Positions 53,168 to 62,556 of a stretch of DNA of 64,000 nt are shown one piece after another (positions within the stretch are counted from its first letter, which is position 1; every line of letters begins with the position of its first letter). The notes below the pieces were generated by a model. The model saw only the letters and a list, made by a program, of their open reading frames with translations. It was not told where the DNA came from and did no database searches. Source of the DNA: Microvirga lupini (GTDB lineage: Bacteria; Pseudomonadota; Alphaproteobacteria; Rhizobiales; Beijerinckiaceae); the NCBI RefSeq assembly GCF_014191055.1, contig NZ_JACHWB010000011.1:1-64000 (forward strand), written 5' to 3'. A program made the position numbers and the translations under genes.

Positions 53168-55285
53168 CTAGAAGGTTGCGGACAATCCAGCCCAGAGACG
53201 GCGGCCCTCGACGACAGTGTTGTAGTCGGTCGGCTCGATCTCCTTGTCGAACACGTTGTAGACTGCAGCATTCAATGTCAGATTGTCTGTGAAATCGTAG
53301 GATAGACCCATGTCCATCGTGGCATAGGCGCCGTACTTGCGCCCGGCCATGCCGTTGATGATCACCGACGTTCCGTTGGTTCCGATGCGTGCGCCGCCAA
53401 TGATCTCGGAGCCGTGATAGTTTATCGAGGTCCATGTCGTGAGACCGGCGACGGGTGTGACCCAGTCCAGACGGGCATTGGCCATGTGCTTCGGCGTGCG
53501 GGCGAGGGGGAAACCTTCGTACTCGCCGGTTCTCTGCTCGGAATCCGTGAAGGTATAGCTGCCGCGAAGCGAGATCGTATCGGTCGCCCGCCAAGTGGCT
53601 GCCAACTCGACACCCTGGATGACCGCATCGTCGATATTGTAGTTGTACCAGAGGCGATAATTCGGATCTTCCGACCAGCGCACCGGGTTTCCGGCATCGT
53701 CCAGCACCAAGGCGTTGCTGATCTTGTCCTTGAAATCGGTATAGAAGTAGGTCGCGCTGGCGGTGAAGCCGTCGAGATTATCCCATAGGGCGGCAACCTC
53801 GTAGCTCGTGCTCGTCTCAGCCTGCAGGTCGGGATTGGCCAGGATCACGCCGCACGTGCTGTTCGGACCGTAGGTACAGCCCTGACCGCCGGTCGTGTAG
53901 GCATAGCCCGGTGCGATCTGACGGATCTCGGGGGCACGGAAGCCTGTCGAAACACCACCTTTCAGCGTAAGGTTCTCGGTGGCGTGCCACACCGCATAAC
54001 TGCGCGGGCTGAAATGGGCGCCATAGATCTCGTGATGATCCATGCGCAGGCCGCTCGTGATCGAGAATGCATCGCTCAGGCGCCATTCGTCCTCGGCAAA
54101 GAGCGCCCATTGGTTGATGCTGAACGTCTCGTCGCGACCGGTGCGACGTCCGGGATTCTGGTCTGTCAGAGTGGCGTTGAACCATTGCCCCCCGGTCACA
54201 AGGGTATGATTTCCAAACAGGTCGAACGGCGTTGTGAACTTGCCGTCGATAACCGTGTTCCTGATCTCGGGCGAGCGTGGGTTCTTGGCGAAGGCGGACG
54301 TGAGCGGATTCTCCGTGTAACTGCGGCGCTCCGCCCATTCCTGCAGGATGGAGAAGTTGGAAGTCGTGGGGCCCCAACGGCCTTCATGGGTCAGCGACCA
54401 GTACTTGCGGTCGCTATCGTTGTACGTGTCGTTGGCGGTCTCCTCCAGGGTGCCCCATTTGGAAGCATTACGCCGAATGCGGGTAAAGCCGCTCTCCAGC
54501 ATGAGGTCGTGGTCCTCATTGGGAGTGAGGGTCAGGCGCCCGCCGATATTACCCTCGTGCGCCCCGGTGATGCCGCTCAGGATGTCATCCTCGCCGCGAC
54601 CGAAACCGCGACCCCAGAACTGAAGTCCCAGCATGCGATGGATCAGCGGGCCGCTGGTGTAGAAGGACCCTTGAGCCGAATTGCCGAAATGTCTGTGCTG
54701 CTGGAGCGTGCCTTCCGTCGTTACCGTGCTCACCCAGTCATCAGAGACTTTGCGTGTGATGATGTTGATCACGCCTCCCATAGCGTCCGAGCCGTAGAGG
54801 GACGACATCGGACCGCGCACGACCTCGATTCGGTCGATAGCCGCGACAGGCGGAATAAAGCTCTGTTCGAAACCCGAATTGCCATTGGTGCGGGCATCGC
54901 GGGTGCTCTGACGCTTTCCGTCGACGAGGATCAGCGTATAGGATCCCGGCAGGCCCCGGATGAAGATGTCTTTTTCATTGGCGACGCCCGTGACCGTGAC
55001 ACCCTGGACTTCCTTCAGCGCGTCCGTGAGATCACGGAATGCACCTTTTTCAAGCTCCTCGCGTGTGATCACCGAAATGCTCGCCGGGGCGTCCTTGACG
55101 CTCTGCTCGAAGCCCGCGGCGGTCACGACCACCTGATCCAGAGTGATCACATCTTCGTTAGAGACGGGTACAGTGACCCCGGCTTCTTGCGCGAATGCTT
55201 CGAAAGAGATGGACGAAAGGGCAACGGAGAGGCAGGTGCATGCCAGGAGCATGAGCATTGGGCTTGGTCTGCCCTTCACAGTCAT
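53168..55285 (-). CDS. TonB-dependent siderophore receptor
   Basis: A 705-residue outer-membrane receptor. The signal peptide (MLMLLACTCLSVALSSISFE-AFA) is followed by the TonB box region (DVITLDQVVVTAA), a plug domain (ISVITREELEKGAFRDLTDA, IFIRGLPGSYTLILVDGKR, GPMSSLYGSDAMGGVINIIT) and a 22-strand barrel ending GRRLWAGLSATF with terminal Phe. It resembles FepA-like catecholate receptors. A CTYGPNSTCG loop may form a disulphide. It heads the siderophore operon and is separated by 42 bases from the binding-protein gene. Confidence 0.92.
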   Translation of the reverse strand: MTVKGRPSPMLMLLACTCLSVALSSISFEAFAQEAGVTVPVSNEDVITLDQVVVTAAGFEQSVKDAPASISVITREELEKGAFRDLTDALKEVQGVTVTGVANEKDIFIRGLPGSYTLILVDGKRQSTRDARTNGNSGFEQSFIPPVAAIDRIEVVRGPMSSLYGSDAMGGVINIITRKVSDDWVSTVTTEGTLQQHRHFGNSAQGSFYTSGPLIHRMLGLQFWGRGFGRGEDDILSGITGAHEGNIGGRLTLTPNEDHDLMLESGFTRIRRNASKWGTLEETANDTYNDSDRKYWSLTHEGRWGPTTSNFSILQEWAERRSYTENPLTSAFAKNPRSPEIRNTVIDGKFTTPFDLFGNHTLVTGGQWFNATLTDQNPGRRTGRDETFSINQWALFAEDEWRLSDAFSITSGLRMDHHEIYGAHFSPRSYAVWHATENLTLKGGVSTGFRAPEIRQIAPGYAYTTGGQGCTYGPNSTCGVILANPDLQAETSTSYEVAALWDNLDGFTASATYFYTDFKDKISNALVLDDAGNPVRWSEDPNYRLWYNYNIDDAVIQGVELAATWRATDTISLRGSYTFTDSEQRTGEYEGFPLARTPKHMANARLDWVTPVAGLTTWTSINYHGSEIIGGARIGTNGTSVIINGMAGRKYGAYATMDMGLSYDFTDNLTLNAAVYNVFDKEIEPTDYNTVVEGRRLWAGLSATF

Positions 55286-55560
55286 TCGCCTGCTGTCGTC
55301 ATGCTGAATCGAAACGCCACTTCCCATTGTCCGCCCCAGATCTGTCAGAAAACCGATGGATGACAGCTACTAGGTTCCACGAAAGTTTGGGGTCAACGGC
55401 TATGTTTGAGAGCTATTCTGATTTCAGGAAAGTGCAACTTACAAGAATTCTAAAGTTACCTCCTGCGACTTGAAAGACATTGGAGAATGAGGAATAGGCA
55501 AACCACATCGAATATAATCAAGCGGCTGTCCGGCGCTTGCGTTCTGACTTTGAAGACAGA

Positions 55561-57033
55561 GTGATAGTGGATTCTGCATTACAAGAAGCGCCCCTGAAGC
55601 TCGGGCGTCTGCGTCTTCTTCTGGCGCTCGATGCTTTGCTCATGGAAGGAAGCGTCAGCCGCGCGGCCGAGCGCTTGGGCATGAGCACGCCGGCAATGAG
55701 CAGGCTCCTGGGCCAGATCCGTGAAGCCTACGGTAATCCTATCTTCATCCGCTCGTCCCGGCGTCTCATCCCGACGCCCTTCGCTGAATCCCTGCGCCTA
55801 AGACTTCGCGCCCTTGCGGCTGAGGCCGAGGCGCTCTTTCAGCCGGAGTTGGCTGCATCCGATGCGATGAGCATGGATGCCGCGATAGGGCCGGGTACTC
55901 CTGTCGTCGACTCGGCACCTCTGGCAGCGCGACGGAGCATCCTGCTCGAAGGCGAGCCTCTTCCGGATGTTTTCGCGCGCAAGCTCACAATCCTAGGGCG
56001 GGCGGAAGATGAGCGGAAGCGCCTTGCCAAGCACATTGCGACGTTAGGCGCAGGGATCGGGCAGAGTCGTCCGCTCACCATGGACGAGGCAGAGGATGCG
56101 TTCTCCATTATCTTGAAAGGTGCCGCTGATCCCGTGCAGATAGGGGCTCTGCTGTCCGTGATGAATTTCAGAGGCGAGACCGCAGCCGAACTGGCCGGCT
56201 TCGTGCAGGCCGCCCGCGCGCATATCGGTGCTGCTGATCCAAACTCATCTCCCGTGGCTCTGGACTGGCCGGCCTACATCTTCCCGAAATCCAGAAAGAT
56301 GCCTTGGTTTCTCCAGGCGGCCTTGCTGGTAGCCGCAGCAGGCTACAAAGTCCTCCTCCATGGAAATGACAGTGGGGGCAGTACAAGAGGTACGCTCGTG
56401 TCCGCGGCGAGCGCTCTTGGCATCCCCATATGCACCAGTCCGGCCACTGCCTCCGATGCCATTGCAGAACATGGCATCGCCTATTTGCCGGTCGCAGCCA
56501 TGTCCTCACAGCTTCATCGCCTGCTGTCTCTTTACGGGATGTTTGAAACGCGCTCGCCCGTCAATTCGGTCATGCCGTTGCTCAATCCCATGAGCGCTCC
56601 TGCGAGCATGATGGGCGTCGTGCGGCCGGCGTATCGCGACCTCCACCGCGATGCGGGCATGCTGCTCGGATATGGCGAATTGACCATTCTGGGTGCCCGT
56701 CGAGACGCTGCTGAAGCAACACCATTCCGCTTGAGCACGCTTCTTCGTCTCATCGATGGAAAGGCGGAGGATATCCTCGTGCCGGCCGAACCGGAACCCA
56801 GGGCCTATCCACTGACAGGCATGACAAGCCTCGAATACGGGCAGGCCGTGTGGGCAGGGACGGTGCGGGATGACCACGCCGCTGCCATAATCATCGAAAC
56901 GGTTGCGATCGCACTTCTCACCTCAAGTGGAAAAGCCGGGCCGGTGGAGGATTATCGTGCGACGGCACGGGAGCTTTGGGAAGGTCGCAGAAGAGTCGCC
57001 AAGGAGAAGGCTCGGAAGCGGGCTGCGTCGTAA
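55561..57033 (+). CDS. LysR-type HTH fused to a TrpD2/YbiB-like domain
   Basis: About 490 residues. The N-terminal part is a LysR-type winged helix: LGRLRLLLALDALLMEGSVS and RAAERLGMSTPAMSRLLGQI, then FIRSSRRLIPTPFAE. Instead of a LysR effector domain, the rest (about residues 125-490) matches the anthranilate phosphoribosyltransferase fold: an N-terminal helical part (LTMDEAEDAFSIILKGAADP, QIGALLSVMNFRGETAAELA) and a catalytic-like part with YKVLLHGNDSGGSTRGT. The DWPAYIFPKSRKMPWFLQAA segment replaces the GTGGD PRPP loop of true TrpD. E. coli YbiB (TrpD2) binds DNA without a LysR domain, so this is probably a DNA-binding regulator. The start is uncertain (GTG 55561 preferred over TTG 55537). 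Confidence 0.78.
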   Translation: MIVDSALQEAPLKLGRLRLLLALDALLMEGSVSRAAERLGMSTPAMSRLLGQIREAYGNPIFIRSSRRLIPTPFAESLRLRLRALAAEAEALFQPELAASDAMSMDAAIGPGTPVVDSAPLAARRSILLEGEPLPDVFARKLTILGRAEDERKRLAKHIATLGAGIGQSRPLTMDEAEDAFSIILKGAADPVQIGALLSVMNFRGETAAELAGFVQAARAHIGAADPNSSPVALDWPAYIFPKSRKMPWFLQAALLVAAAGYKVLLHGNDSGGSTRGTLVSAASALGIPICTSPATASDAIAEHGIAYLPVAAMSSQLHRLLSLYGMFETRSPVNSVMPLLNPMSAPASMMGVVRPAYRDLHRDAGMLLGYGELTILGARRDAAEATPFRLSTLLRLIDGKAEDILVPAEPEPRAYPLTGMTSLEYGQAVWAGTVRDDHAAAIIIETVAIALLTSSGKAGPVEDYRATARELWEGRRRVAKEKARKRAAS

Positions 57034-57077
57034 TCTCTTATTGGTGACGTTGAACGTTCATTCAGGAAGAGCAACCA

Positions 57078-57515
57078 ATGAGATCGATCTTCTTATCCTG
57101 GCAGTTTTGGGCGCTGCTCTCGGCAGCCTTTGCGGCGCTGACGGCGATCTTCGCGAAAATCGGAATTGAGAACGTCAACTCGGATTTTGCGACCTTTATC
57201 CGCACGATCGTGATCCTGTGCTCGCTCGGCGCCATCCTCGTGGCCACTGGCCAGTGGCAGCCGCTCGGATCGGTGTCCGCCCGCAGCTATCTCTTCATCG
57301 TCCTTTCAGGTCTGGCAACGGGAGCATCCTGGATCTGCTACTTCAGGGCTCTCAAACTCGGAGATGCCGCGCGGGTTGCACCGGTCGACAAGTTGAGCGT
57401 TGTTCTCGTCACCGTGTTTGGTGTTGCAATCCTTGGCGAGCGCTTGTCCCTTCCCAATTGGCTCGGCGTCGCTTTCATCGCTGCCGGTGCGGCGCTCGTC
57501 GCCTACAAGGGCTGA
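57078..57515 (+). CDS. EamA/DMT family small membrane transporter
   Basis: A 145-residue protein with five hydrophobic helices, one EamA unit. It begins with FWALLSAAFAALTAIFAKIG, contains SGLATGASWICYFRALKLGD in the middle, and ends with LPNWLGVAFIAAGAALVAYK. Single-unit EamA proteins probably act as dimers; relatives include cation and small-metabolite exporters. It lies 44 bases after the LysR-TrpD2 gene and may share its transcript. GAAGAGC is a weak ribosome binding site. Confidence 0.82.
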   Translation: MRSIFLSWQFWALLSAAFAALTAIFAKIGIENVNSDFATFIRTIVILCSLGAILVATGQWQPLGSVSARSYLFIVLSGLATGASWICYFRALKLGDAARVAPVDKLSVVLVTVFGVAILGERLSLPNWLGVAFIAAGAALVAYKG

Positions 57516-57519
57516 TCCC

Positions 57520-58020
57520 TCAGGCTCTTCTCTCGAATTCAGCTGTTGCGATCTGCCGGACAGCTCTATCGGCATAAAGCTGAAGTTCGGCCTTGTCTCC
57601 TCTGGAGAAGGAGCGGGGTTTCGTGTCGATTAGGCACAAGGCGCCGAGCCTGATGTCCTTCAGGAAGGTCAAAGGAGCGCCGGCGTAGAACCGGATGAAG
57701 GGAGTCCCGGTTACGAAAGGATTGTCCTTGAAGCGATCGTCCTCAAAGGTGTCGTTGATGACGAAAACCTCATCGCTCAGGATGGTATAATTGCAGAAGG
57801 CCGCGTCTCGCGAAGTCTCGCCCGGCTCCATGCCCTGTGCTGCCTTGATTCGCTGCCGGGCCTTGTCCAGCAGGGTCAGTGTACAGATGGGGACCTCGAA
57901 GTACCGCCGGGCCTCTTCGCATATCTCATCAAGCGCCGGGTCATTCTTGGCATCGAGAGCACCGGTCTCGAGGAGGGTTTGCAGGCGCTCCGCCTCGTTC
58001 GGGCCGATAGGAAAGGACAT
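57520..58020 (-). CDS. GAF-domain protein
   Basis: A 166-residue cytoplasmic protein that is essentially one GAF domain: LDEICEEARRYFEVPICTLT, DKARQRIKAAQGM, FCNYTILSDEVFVINDTFED, FYAGAPLTFLKDIRLGALCL and PRSFSRGDKAELQLYADRAV. The family includes light-, NO- and redox-sensing modules, but no chromophore Cys can be assigned with confidence. It has no output domain and might act as a stand-alone sensor. It converges with the EamA gene. Confidence 0.82.
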   Translation of the reverse strand: MSFPIGPNEAERLQTLLETGALDAKNDPALDEICEEARRYFEVPICTLTLLDKARQRIKAAQGMEPGETSRDAAFCNYTILSDEVFVINDTFEDDRFKDNPFVTGTPFIRFYAGAPLTFLKDIRLGALCLIDTKPRSFSRGDKAELQLYADRAVRQIATAEFERRA

Positions 58021-58182
58021 TGTTCTTGGCCTCTTTGCTTCTTTCCTGAAGCAAATTCATTCGTAATGTAATGTCAGACGGAAAGTCAGTGCTCAGTCGG
58101 TGTATAGTCCGTTTTGGGACGAACGTAAGCCGATCCTATCCTTAGTAACCTACCTGCGTTAATCAGTTCCTATGGTGGGGGC

Positions 58183-59220
58183 TCATTGGATCCTGGCGCC
58201 GGCTCGTCGTCCGTTCAGAAGAGCATCCCGGACAGCGTGCCAAGCCGGTTTTCTTCGGACGGCCCGATCAAGGAGGAGCGGCCGCTGCGGGGCGCCGTCG
58301 GGTCGGGGACGGAAGCTGTTCAGCCAGGTCCGGTCGTCAGACAACCCCCATGTGCTCACGGCAAGGACATCAGCTTCTTCGAAGGCGAGATCCAGATAGG
58401 CCCTATATGTCTCAGCCACGAGGGCGTCGCGCTGCCTTCGGTCCTGGGGGCAAAGGTGATCGGACACGTCCAACTCGGTGATCATGACGCTCAGGCCCAT
58501 GGCCCGGACCTCCCGAAGAAAGGCTCGAAGATCTGGATGGTCCCGGGGCTGCTCCAGGGCGGTCAGGTGGGACTGGATGCCCAGGCAGGCAATCGGCGTG
58601 CCCCTGGTTTTTTCCCGCTCGAGCAAGGCGAGCATCTGCCGTCGCTTCCGCTCAGCCGTCGGTGAGGCGTATTCGAGCCCCATCTCGTTGAGAACGAGAA
58701 CGGCTTTGGGATCGAGGGCAGATGCCTGCCGGAAGGCGGTCTCGATGTAGTCAGGCCCGAAAGCTGACAGAAAGGGCGTCACGCGCAGGCCGTCCGCCCG
58801 GCCATCGGCAGGTTCCAGCGGTTCGTTCACGACGTCCCAGGAATGCAGCTGCCCGGCATATCGGGTCATGGTTGCTCTCAAGTGGTCCAGTGCAGCGTCC
58901 CGGAACTGATCCTCGGAGCTGGTCCCCAGCAGGGGCGGAACGGCCTCGTGCCACCAAAGCGTGTGTCCGTGGACGGCCAAGTTGTTGTCGGATGCAAAGG
59001 ACATCAATTGATCGGCGGCCGAGTAGTCGGGGAGGTCTGGATCCCGGCAGATGGCATCCCATTTCAATTCATATTCTGGCGTAACAATAGAACAATCGCG
59101 CAGAATTGCGCGGGTGAGAGGTTGCGACAGAAGGTCGGAGGTGCAAAGACCAGTGCCGAAAAGCAAAGTGTTTCGAGCCGCAGCGCTCGACAAGCTGCTC
59201 TTCTCAAGCCCATGGTGCAT
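58183..59220 (-). CDS. Endo-1,4-beta-xylanase, GH10
   Basis: A 345-residue GH10 enzyme. It has the catalytic pair, the acid/base Glu in WDVVNEPLEP and the nucleophile Glu in MITELDVSDH, and the flanking landmarks YELKWDAICRDPDLPDYSAA, HGHTLWWHE, FLSAFGPDYIETAFRQ, GIQSHLT and STWGLSDDRTWL. The (beta/alpha)8 barrel is complete. No clear signal peptide precedes it, so a cytoplasmic role on imported xylo-oligosaccharides or a non-classical export route is likely. The ATG at 59220 has GAGGAATGAATA upstream. No other glycan genes lie nearby. Confidence 0.92.
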   Translation of the reverse strand: MHHGLEKSSLSSAAARNTLLFGTGLCTSDLLSQPLTRAILRDCSIVTPEYELKWDAICRDPDLPDYSAADQLMSFASDNNLAVHGHTLWWHEAVPPLLGTSSEDQFRDAALDHLRATMTRYAGQLHSWDVVNEPLEPADGRADGLRVTPFLSAFGPDYIETAFRQASALDPKAVLVLNEMGLEYASPTAERKRRQMLALLEREKTRGTPIACLGIQSHLTALEQPRDHPDLRAFLREVRAMGLSVMITELDVSDHLCPQDRRQRDALVAETYRAYLDLAFEEADVLAVSTWGLSDDRTWLNSFRPRPDGAPQRPLLLDRAVRRKPAWHAVRDALLNGRRAGARIQ

Positions 59221-59293
59221 TATTCATTCCTCATCCGGGAATAATATCACAGACAACCTTCCGTCCAACGCGATCCCGCTGTAGACCTCTTCC

Positions 59294-61288
59294 ATGAAGA
59301 TCCGCCACATCCTTTTGCTTCTGACGGCGTTCCTCGGGGCTGCCTTACTGATCGCCGTTGCGGTTCAGATTCGTGATGAACTGCTCGGATATCAAACCTC
59401 GGAAAGGCTGGAGGCGTCGAATACGGTCCGCGAACGACTTCTGCTCGGGACGGCAGCCCTCGCAAACGAGCGCAGCCAGACATATGTGCTGCTGATCGGG
59501 CAAAGGAACGAGGCCGACAGCGTTGCGGAGCTGCGCGACGTGCGGCGACAGGTGGACGACCTGTTGAACGCCGCAGAGCGTGATGTCACGGCTACCCAAG
59601 CCTCCTTGAGCAACACCAGCAACAGCCTGACCATCCTCTCGCGCATTCGCCAGGAGCTCGGGAACCTGCGACAACAGGCAGATGACCTTCTCGGACCTGC
59701 GGAGGGCATGAGGGGCGAACAGTTTGCCCCACGCTGGTTCCAAGAGGCCACGCGGCTCGTGGAGGAGTTGCAATCGTCCCGGATGACCATTCTACAGCGG
59801 GAGAGGCCGCTCGACCCGGTGCTCAGAACCGAGGCCGTTTTGAGAGCCTATGCGGCAATCCTCAGCGAGAGCATCGCCCGGAACCAGGCGCTGATGAGCC
59901 GCGCTCTCGGCAACCCGGCTGAAGTGGGAGGTCTCGAGATCGATGCCATCAGCCAAAACGCAGGCCGGGCGGAACTCGCCTGGGAGCTCATTGACGGTCA
60001 GATGGCCGTCCCGTTGAGCGCGACCGTCAAGGAAAGCGTCACCAGAACTCACGACAGCTACAGCGCGACCTTCGCGCCGCTTCAAAGAACCCTGATGGCA
60101 TCACTCCTCGGAAAGGTGCCGCCGACACTGGGCCCTGAGGAATGGTACGACTTGACGGAGCGGGCCCTGAGCAACGTCGCGCTGATGCAGCGTGAACTCC
60201 TGCAAAGCTCTAGGGAGCGGCTTGAGCTGGAGCTCAGCCGTGCCAAGAGGTCTGTCGCCCTGTGGTCTGCCTTGCTTCTGCTGGGGGCTGCTGCCGTGCT
60301 CGCCAGCATCCTTGTCGTCCGCCGGCGGGTGGTCCGCCCCCTGGAGGGCCTTAGCCAGGCCATGCTCAGGCTTGCTGACAACGACCTGGAAATCCCCCTG
60401 CCGCGCCTCGCCCGGGCTGACGAGATCGGCGAGATGAACGACGCGCTGCGGGTCTTCAAGGCCAATGCCATTCAGCGGCAGAGAACACAGAACGAGAAGC
60501 AGATCCTGCATGCCCGTCTCCGGGATGCCTACAGCCAGCTCCAGAAGGATCTTGAGGCCGCTGCCGTCATCCAACAGACGATGCTGCCGCCGTCCTCCCG
60601 GATTGACGGCGTGGAATATCACGGGCTGTTCCGTCCCTCGAGCCTTATCGCCGGCGACACCTATAATGTGGTGCGGCGCACGGATGGAGCTGTCGGGTTC
60701 TTCCAGGTCGATGTCGCCGGCCATGGAGCGGCGGCGGCGTTGGTCTCGGTTGCCTGCCACCATGCCCTGTCGCAGGCCATCCTGACGCGAACCCAGGGAA
60801 CGCCGCTGGAGGAAATCGCCGTCCAGATCAACGAGGAATGGCCTGAGGATCTGCCGTATTTCACCATGATCCTGGGTGAGATCGATTCCCGCACTCAGCG
60901 CGCCAGCATCATCCAGGCGGGGCATCCTTCGCCTCTGGTGATCCGCTCCGATGGGGCCATCGAAGTGATCGGCGATGGAGGTTTTCCTGTCGGGATGCTG
61001 CCTGCGGCCTCCTATGAAAAGATTGAGTTCGACCTAGGCCCAGGGGACCGGCTTTTCATCTACTCTGACGGGCTGGTCGAAGCCGAGGACCAGGACGGCG
61101 AGCAATTCTCCGAAACCCGCTTGCGCACGCTCGTGCGCGATGCCGCGAATGACCCAAGCTCCGCTCTGCTGGACAGGGTCAACGACGTCTTGCGGAACTG
61201 GCGAGGCTCTGAAACCCTGGACGACGACTTGAGCGTTCTCATGCTGGAGCGCTTACCCGAAAGGATCCCTGCGAATGCTGTCCACTGA
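59294..61288 (+). CDS. Membrane-bound PP2C (SpoIIE/RsbU-like) phosphatase with HAMP domain
   Basis: A 664-residue protein. A signal-anchor helix (about 6-26) and a second helix (about 318-340) flank a periplasmic sensor domain. A HAMP domain follows (VVRPLEGLSQAMLRLADNDL), then a helix and the SpoIIE-type phosphatase domain (about 415-655) with SLIAGDTYNVV, DVAGHGAAAALVS, FIYSDGLVEAED and DDDLSVLML. One Asp of the classical metal site is Asn (GDTYN rather than GDFYD). It should dephosphorylate the STAS protein encoded immediately after. Start at ATG 59294; it diverges from the xylanase gene. Confidence 0.88.
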   Translation: MKIRHILLLLTAFLGAALLIAVAVQIRDELLGYQTSERLEASNTVRERLLLGTAALANERSQTYVLLIGQRNEADSVAELRDVRRQVDDLLNAAERDVTATQASLSNTSNSLTILSRIRQELGNLRQQADDLLGPAEGMRGEQFAPRWFQEATRLVEELQSSRMTILQRERPLDPVLRTEAVLRAYAAILSESIARNQALMSRALGNPAEVGGLEIDAISQNAGRAELAWELIDGQMAVPLSATVKESVTRTHDSYSATFAPLQRTLMASLLGKVPPTLGPEEWYDLTERALSNVALMQRELLQSSRERLELELSRAKRSVALWSALLLLGAAAVLASILVVRRRVVRPLEGLSQAMLRLADNDLEIPLPRLARADEIGEMNDALRVFKANAIQRQRTQNEKQILHARLRDAYSQLQKDLEAAAVIQQTMLPPSSRIDGVEYHGLFRPSSLIAGDTYNVVRRTDGAVGFFQVDVAGHGAAAALVSVACHHALSQAILTRTQGTPLEEIAVQINEEWPEDLPYFTMILGEIDSRTQRASIIQAGHPSPLVIRSDGAIEVIGDGGFPVGMLPAASYEKIEFDLGPGDRLFIYSDGLVEAEDQDGEQFSETRLRTLVRDAANDPSSALLDRVNDVLRNWRGSETLDDDLSVLMLERLPERIPANAVH

Positions 61289-61610
61289 TCTACGCGATAA
61301 TGTTCTCGTCGTCCGGGTTGAGGAGAAGCGGATCGACGCCAGCAAGGCTCCGGCATTCAAAGACGAGATGACACGGTGCATCGACGCCGGACAGAACCAG
61401 ATCGTTCTCGACATGAGCCAGGTCGATTTCATCGACAGCTCCGGCCTTGGCGCGCTCGTCAGCTGCCTCAAGCGCCTCGGGCCAAGGGGCAGCCTGGCGG
61501 TTGCGGGTGCCACAGGAGCCGTCAGTCGCCTGTTCACCCTGACCCGCATGGATCGGGTTTTCGCCCTTCACCCGAATGTGGATACCGCGGTCGAACAGCT
61601 TTCCGCTTGA
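61275..61610 (+). CDS. STAS-domain anti-anti-sigma factor (RsbV/SpoIIAA-like)
   Basis: A 111-residue STAS protein. The conserved Ser in VDFIDSSGLGALVS is the phosphorylation site. Residues ALVSCLKRLGPRGSLAVAGA follow. It overlaps the phosphatase gene by 14 bases and precedes the kinase gene, matching the RsbU-V-W order. It probably binds the kinase in its unphosphorylated state. Confidence 0.92.
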   Translation: MLSTDLRDNVLVVRVEEKRIDASKAPAFKDEMTRCIDAGQNQIVLDMSQVDFIDSSGLGALVSCLKRLGPRGSLAVAGATGAVSRLFTLTRMDRVFALHPNVDTAVEQLSA

Positions 61611-61642
61611 TTCATCACAGCCCGAGCGCAGAAAGACCCACG

Positions 61643-62086
61643 ATGGTGTCTTCCATCAGCCTCTCCATCGACAGCGATCTCGACAAGGTATCGCTCCTCG
61701 CCCGAGCCGTTCGAGCCTTGTGCCAGGACCTGCTTAGTTCTGACGATCAGGACGCCGTGGAGCTCAGCCTCGTCGAGGCCATCAACAACGTCATCAAACA
61801 TGGGTACCATGGGGAGCGTGGCAAGGACGTCCAGGTGGCGGTTGGGCTTCAAGCCGATCAGGTTGTGATCGAGGTCATCGATCATGCTCCCCCCATGCCC
61901 GCTCAGGTGCTGGACACAGCCTCGGAGGACCGTTTCGACTTCGACGAAACCGATCTTGACGGCATCCCGGAGGGTGGCATGGGCCTCGCGCTCATCCGCA
62001 TGAACATGGATGAGGTCGAGTATCATTCGAGCGGATCCGAGAACCGCCTGCGCATGGTCAAGCGGGTCGTTCCTCTTTCGGAATGA
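61643..62086 (+). CDS. Anti-sigma-type serine kinase (RsbW-like)
   Basis: A 147-residue GHKL ATPase. It has VELSLVEAINNVIKHGYHGE (N box), VIEVIDHAPPM (G1-like), then GMGLALIRMNMDEVEYHS (G2). It probably phosphorylates the STAS protein and sequesters a sigma factor or other target. No sigma factor gene is in this window, so the target may lie elsewhere or be another protein. ATG 61643 is 33 bases after the STAS stop. Confidence 0.9.
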   Translation: MVSSISLSIDSDLDKVSLLARAVRALCQDLLSSDDQDAVELSLVEAINNVIKHGYHGERGKDVQVAVGLQADQVVIEVIDHAPPMPAQVLDTASEDRFDFDETDLDGIPEGGMGLALIRMNMDEVEYHSSGSENRLRMVKRVVPLSE

Positions 62087-62091
62087 GCAGC

Positions 62092-62556
62092 TTACGATGC
62101 TGAGGCGAGGTTTGCGATCCTGTCCTGCAGGGACGGGAAAGCGACCGCCGCGGCTCCCAAGGCGGAGACAAGCACCGGGGTGACCTCGCCCGTCTGGCGC
62201 TCCATGTCGGCGATAATTCTCTGCGCCCGTGCCAATCCGTCCTCGGGCCTCAGGATGCTGAGCTGAACGGCAGACGCCACGGATGTCAGCAAAGCCGCTC
62301 GCGAGGCTGCTGCACTCGGCTCCGTGGCATAAATCTCTTCCGACCGTTGAAGATTGGCTCTCACCCTTGCCTCCACCGCAGGGGAAATGTTCGGGGGAGC
62401 ATTCCGCTGGCGAGCAAGTTCGGTCGTAACGCGACCCTGGATCTGCTCTTCCGTATCGAGCGTCTCGAGATAGATGATGATTCCCGTCGAGATCACCAGC
62501 GCGGCGATGAAGGTAATCTGCCCTCGGGCCTTGAGGAGGCCTTCTCTGAAAGTCAA
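62092..62556 (-). CDS. Hypothetical exported or membrane-anchored protein
   Basis: A 154-residue protein with one N-terminal hydrophobic helix (GQITFIAALVISTGIIIYLE) that could be a signal anchor. The rest is helical with EEQIQGRVTTELARQRNAPP and RANLQRSEEIYATEPSAAAS. No family was recognised. It converges with the kinase gene, with a 5-base gap, and is on the opposite strand to the RsbUVW-like genes. Confidence 0.6.
   Translation of the reverse strand: MTFREGLLKARGQITFIAALVISTGIIIYLETLDTEEQIQGRVTTELARQRNAPPNISPAVEARVRANLQRSEEIYATEPSAAASRAALLTSVASAVQLSILRPEDGLARAQRIIADMERQTGEVTPVLVSALGAAAVAFPSLQDRIANLASAS

Noticed and set aside
58147..58170. GGAAC...GGTT sequence upstream of the GAF gene considered as an EcfG-type promoter
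   Set aside because: The spacing is 15 bases to GGTT, one short of the usual range, and the -10 part is imperfect. It is too weak to list as a feature.
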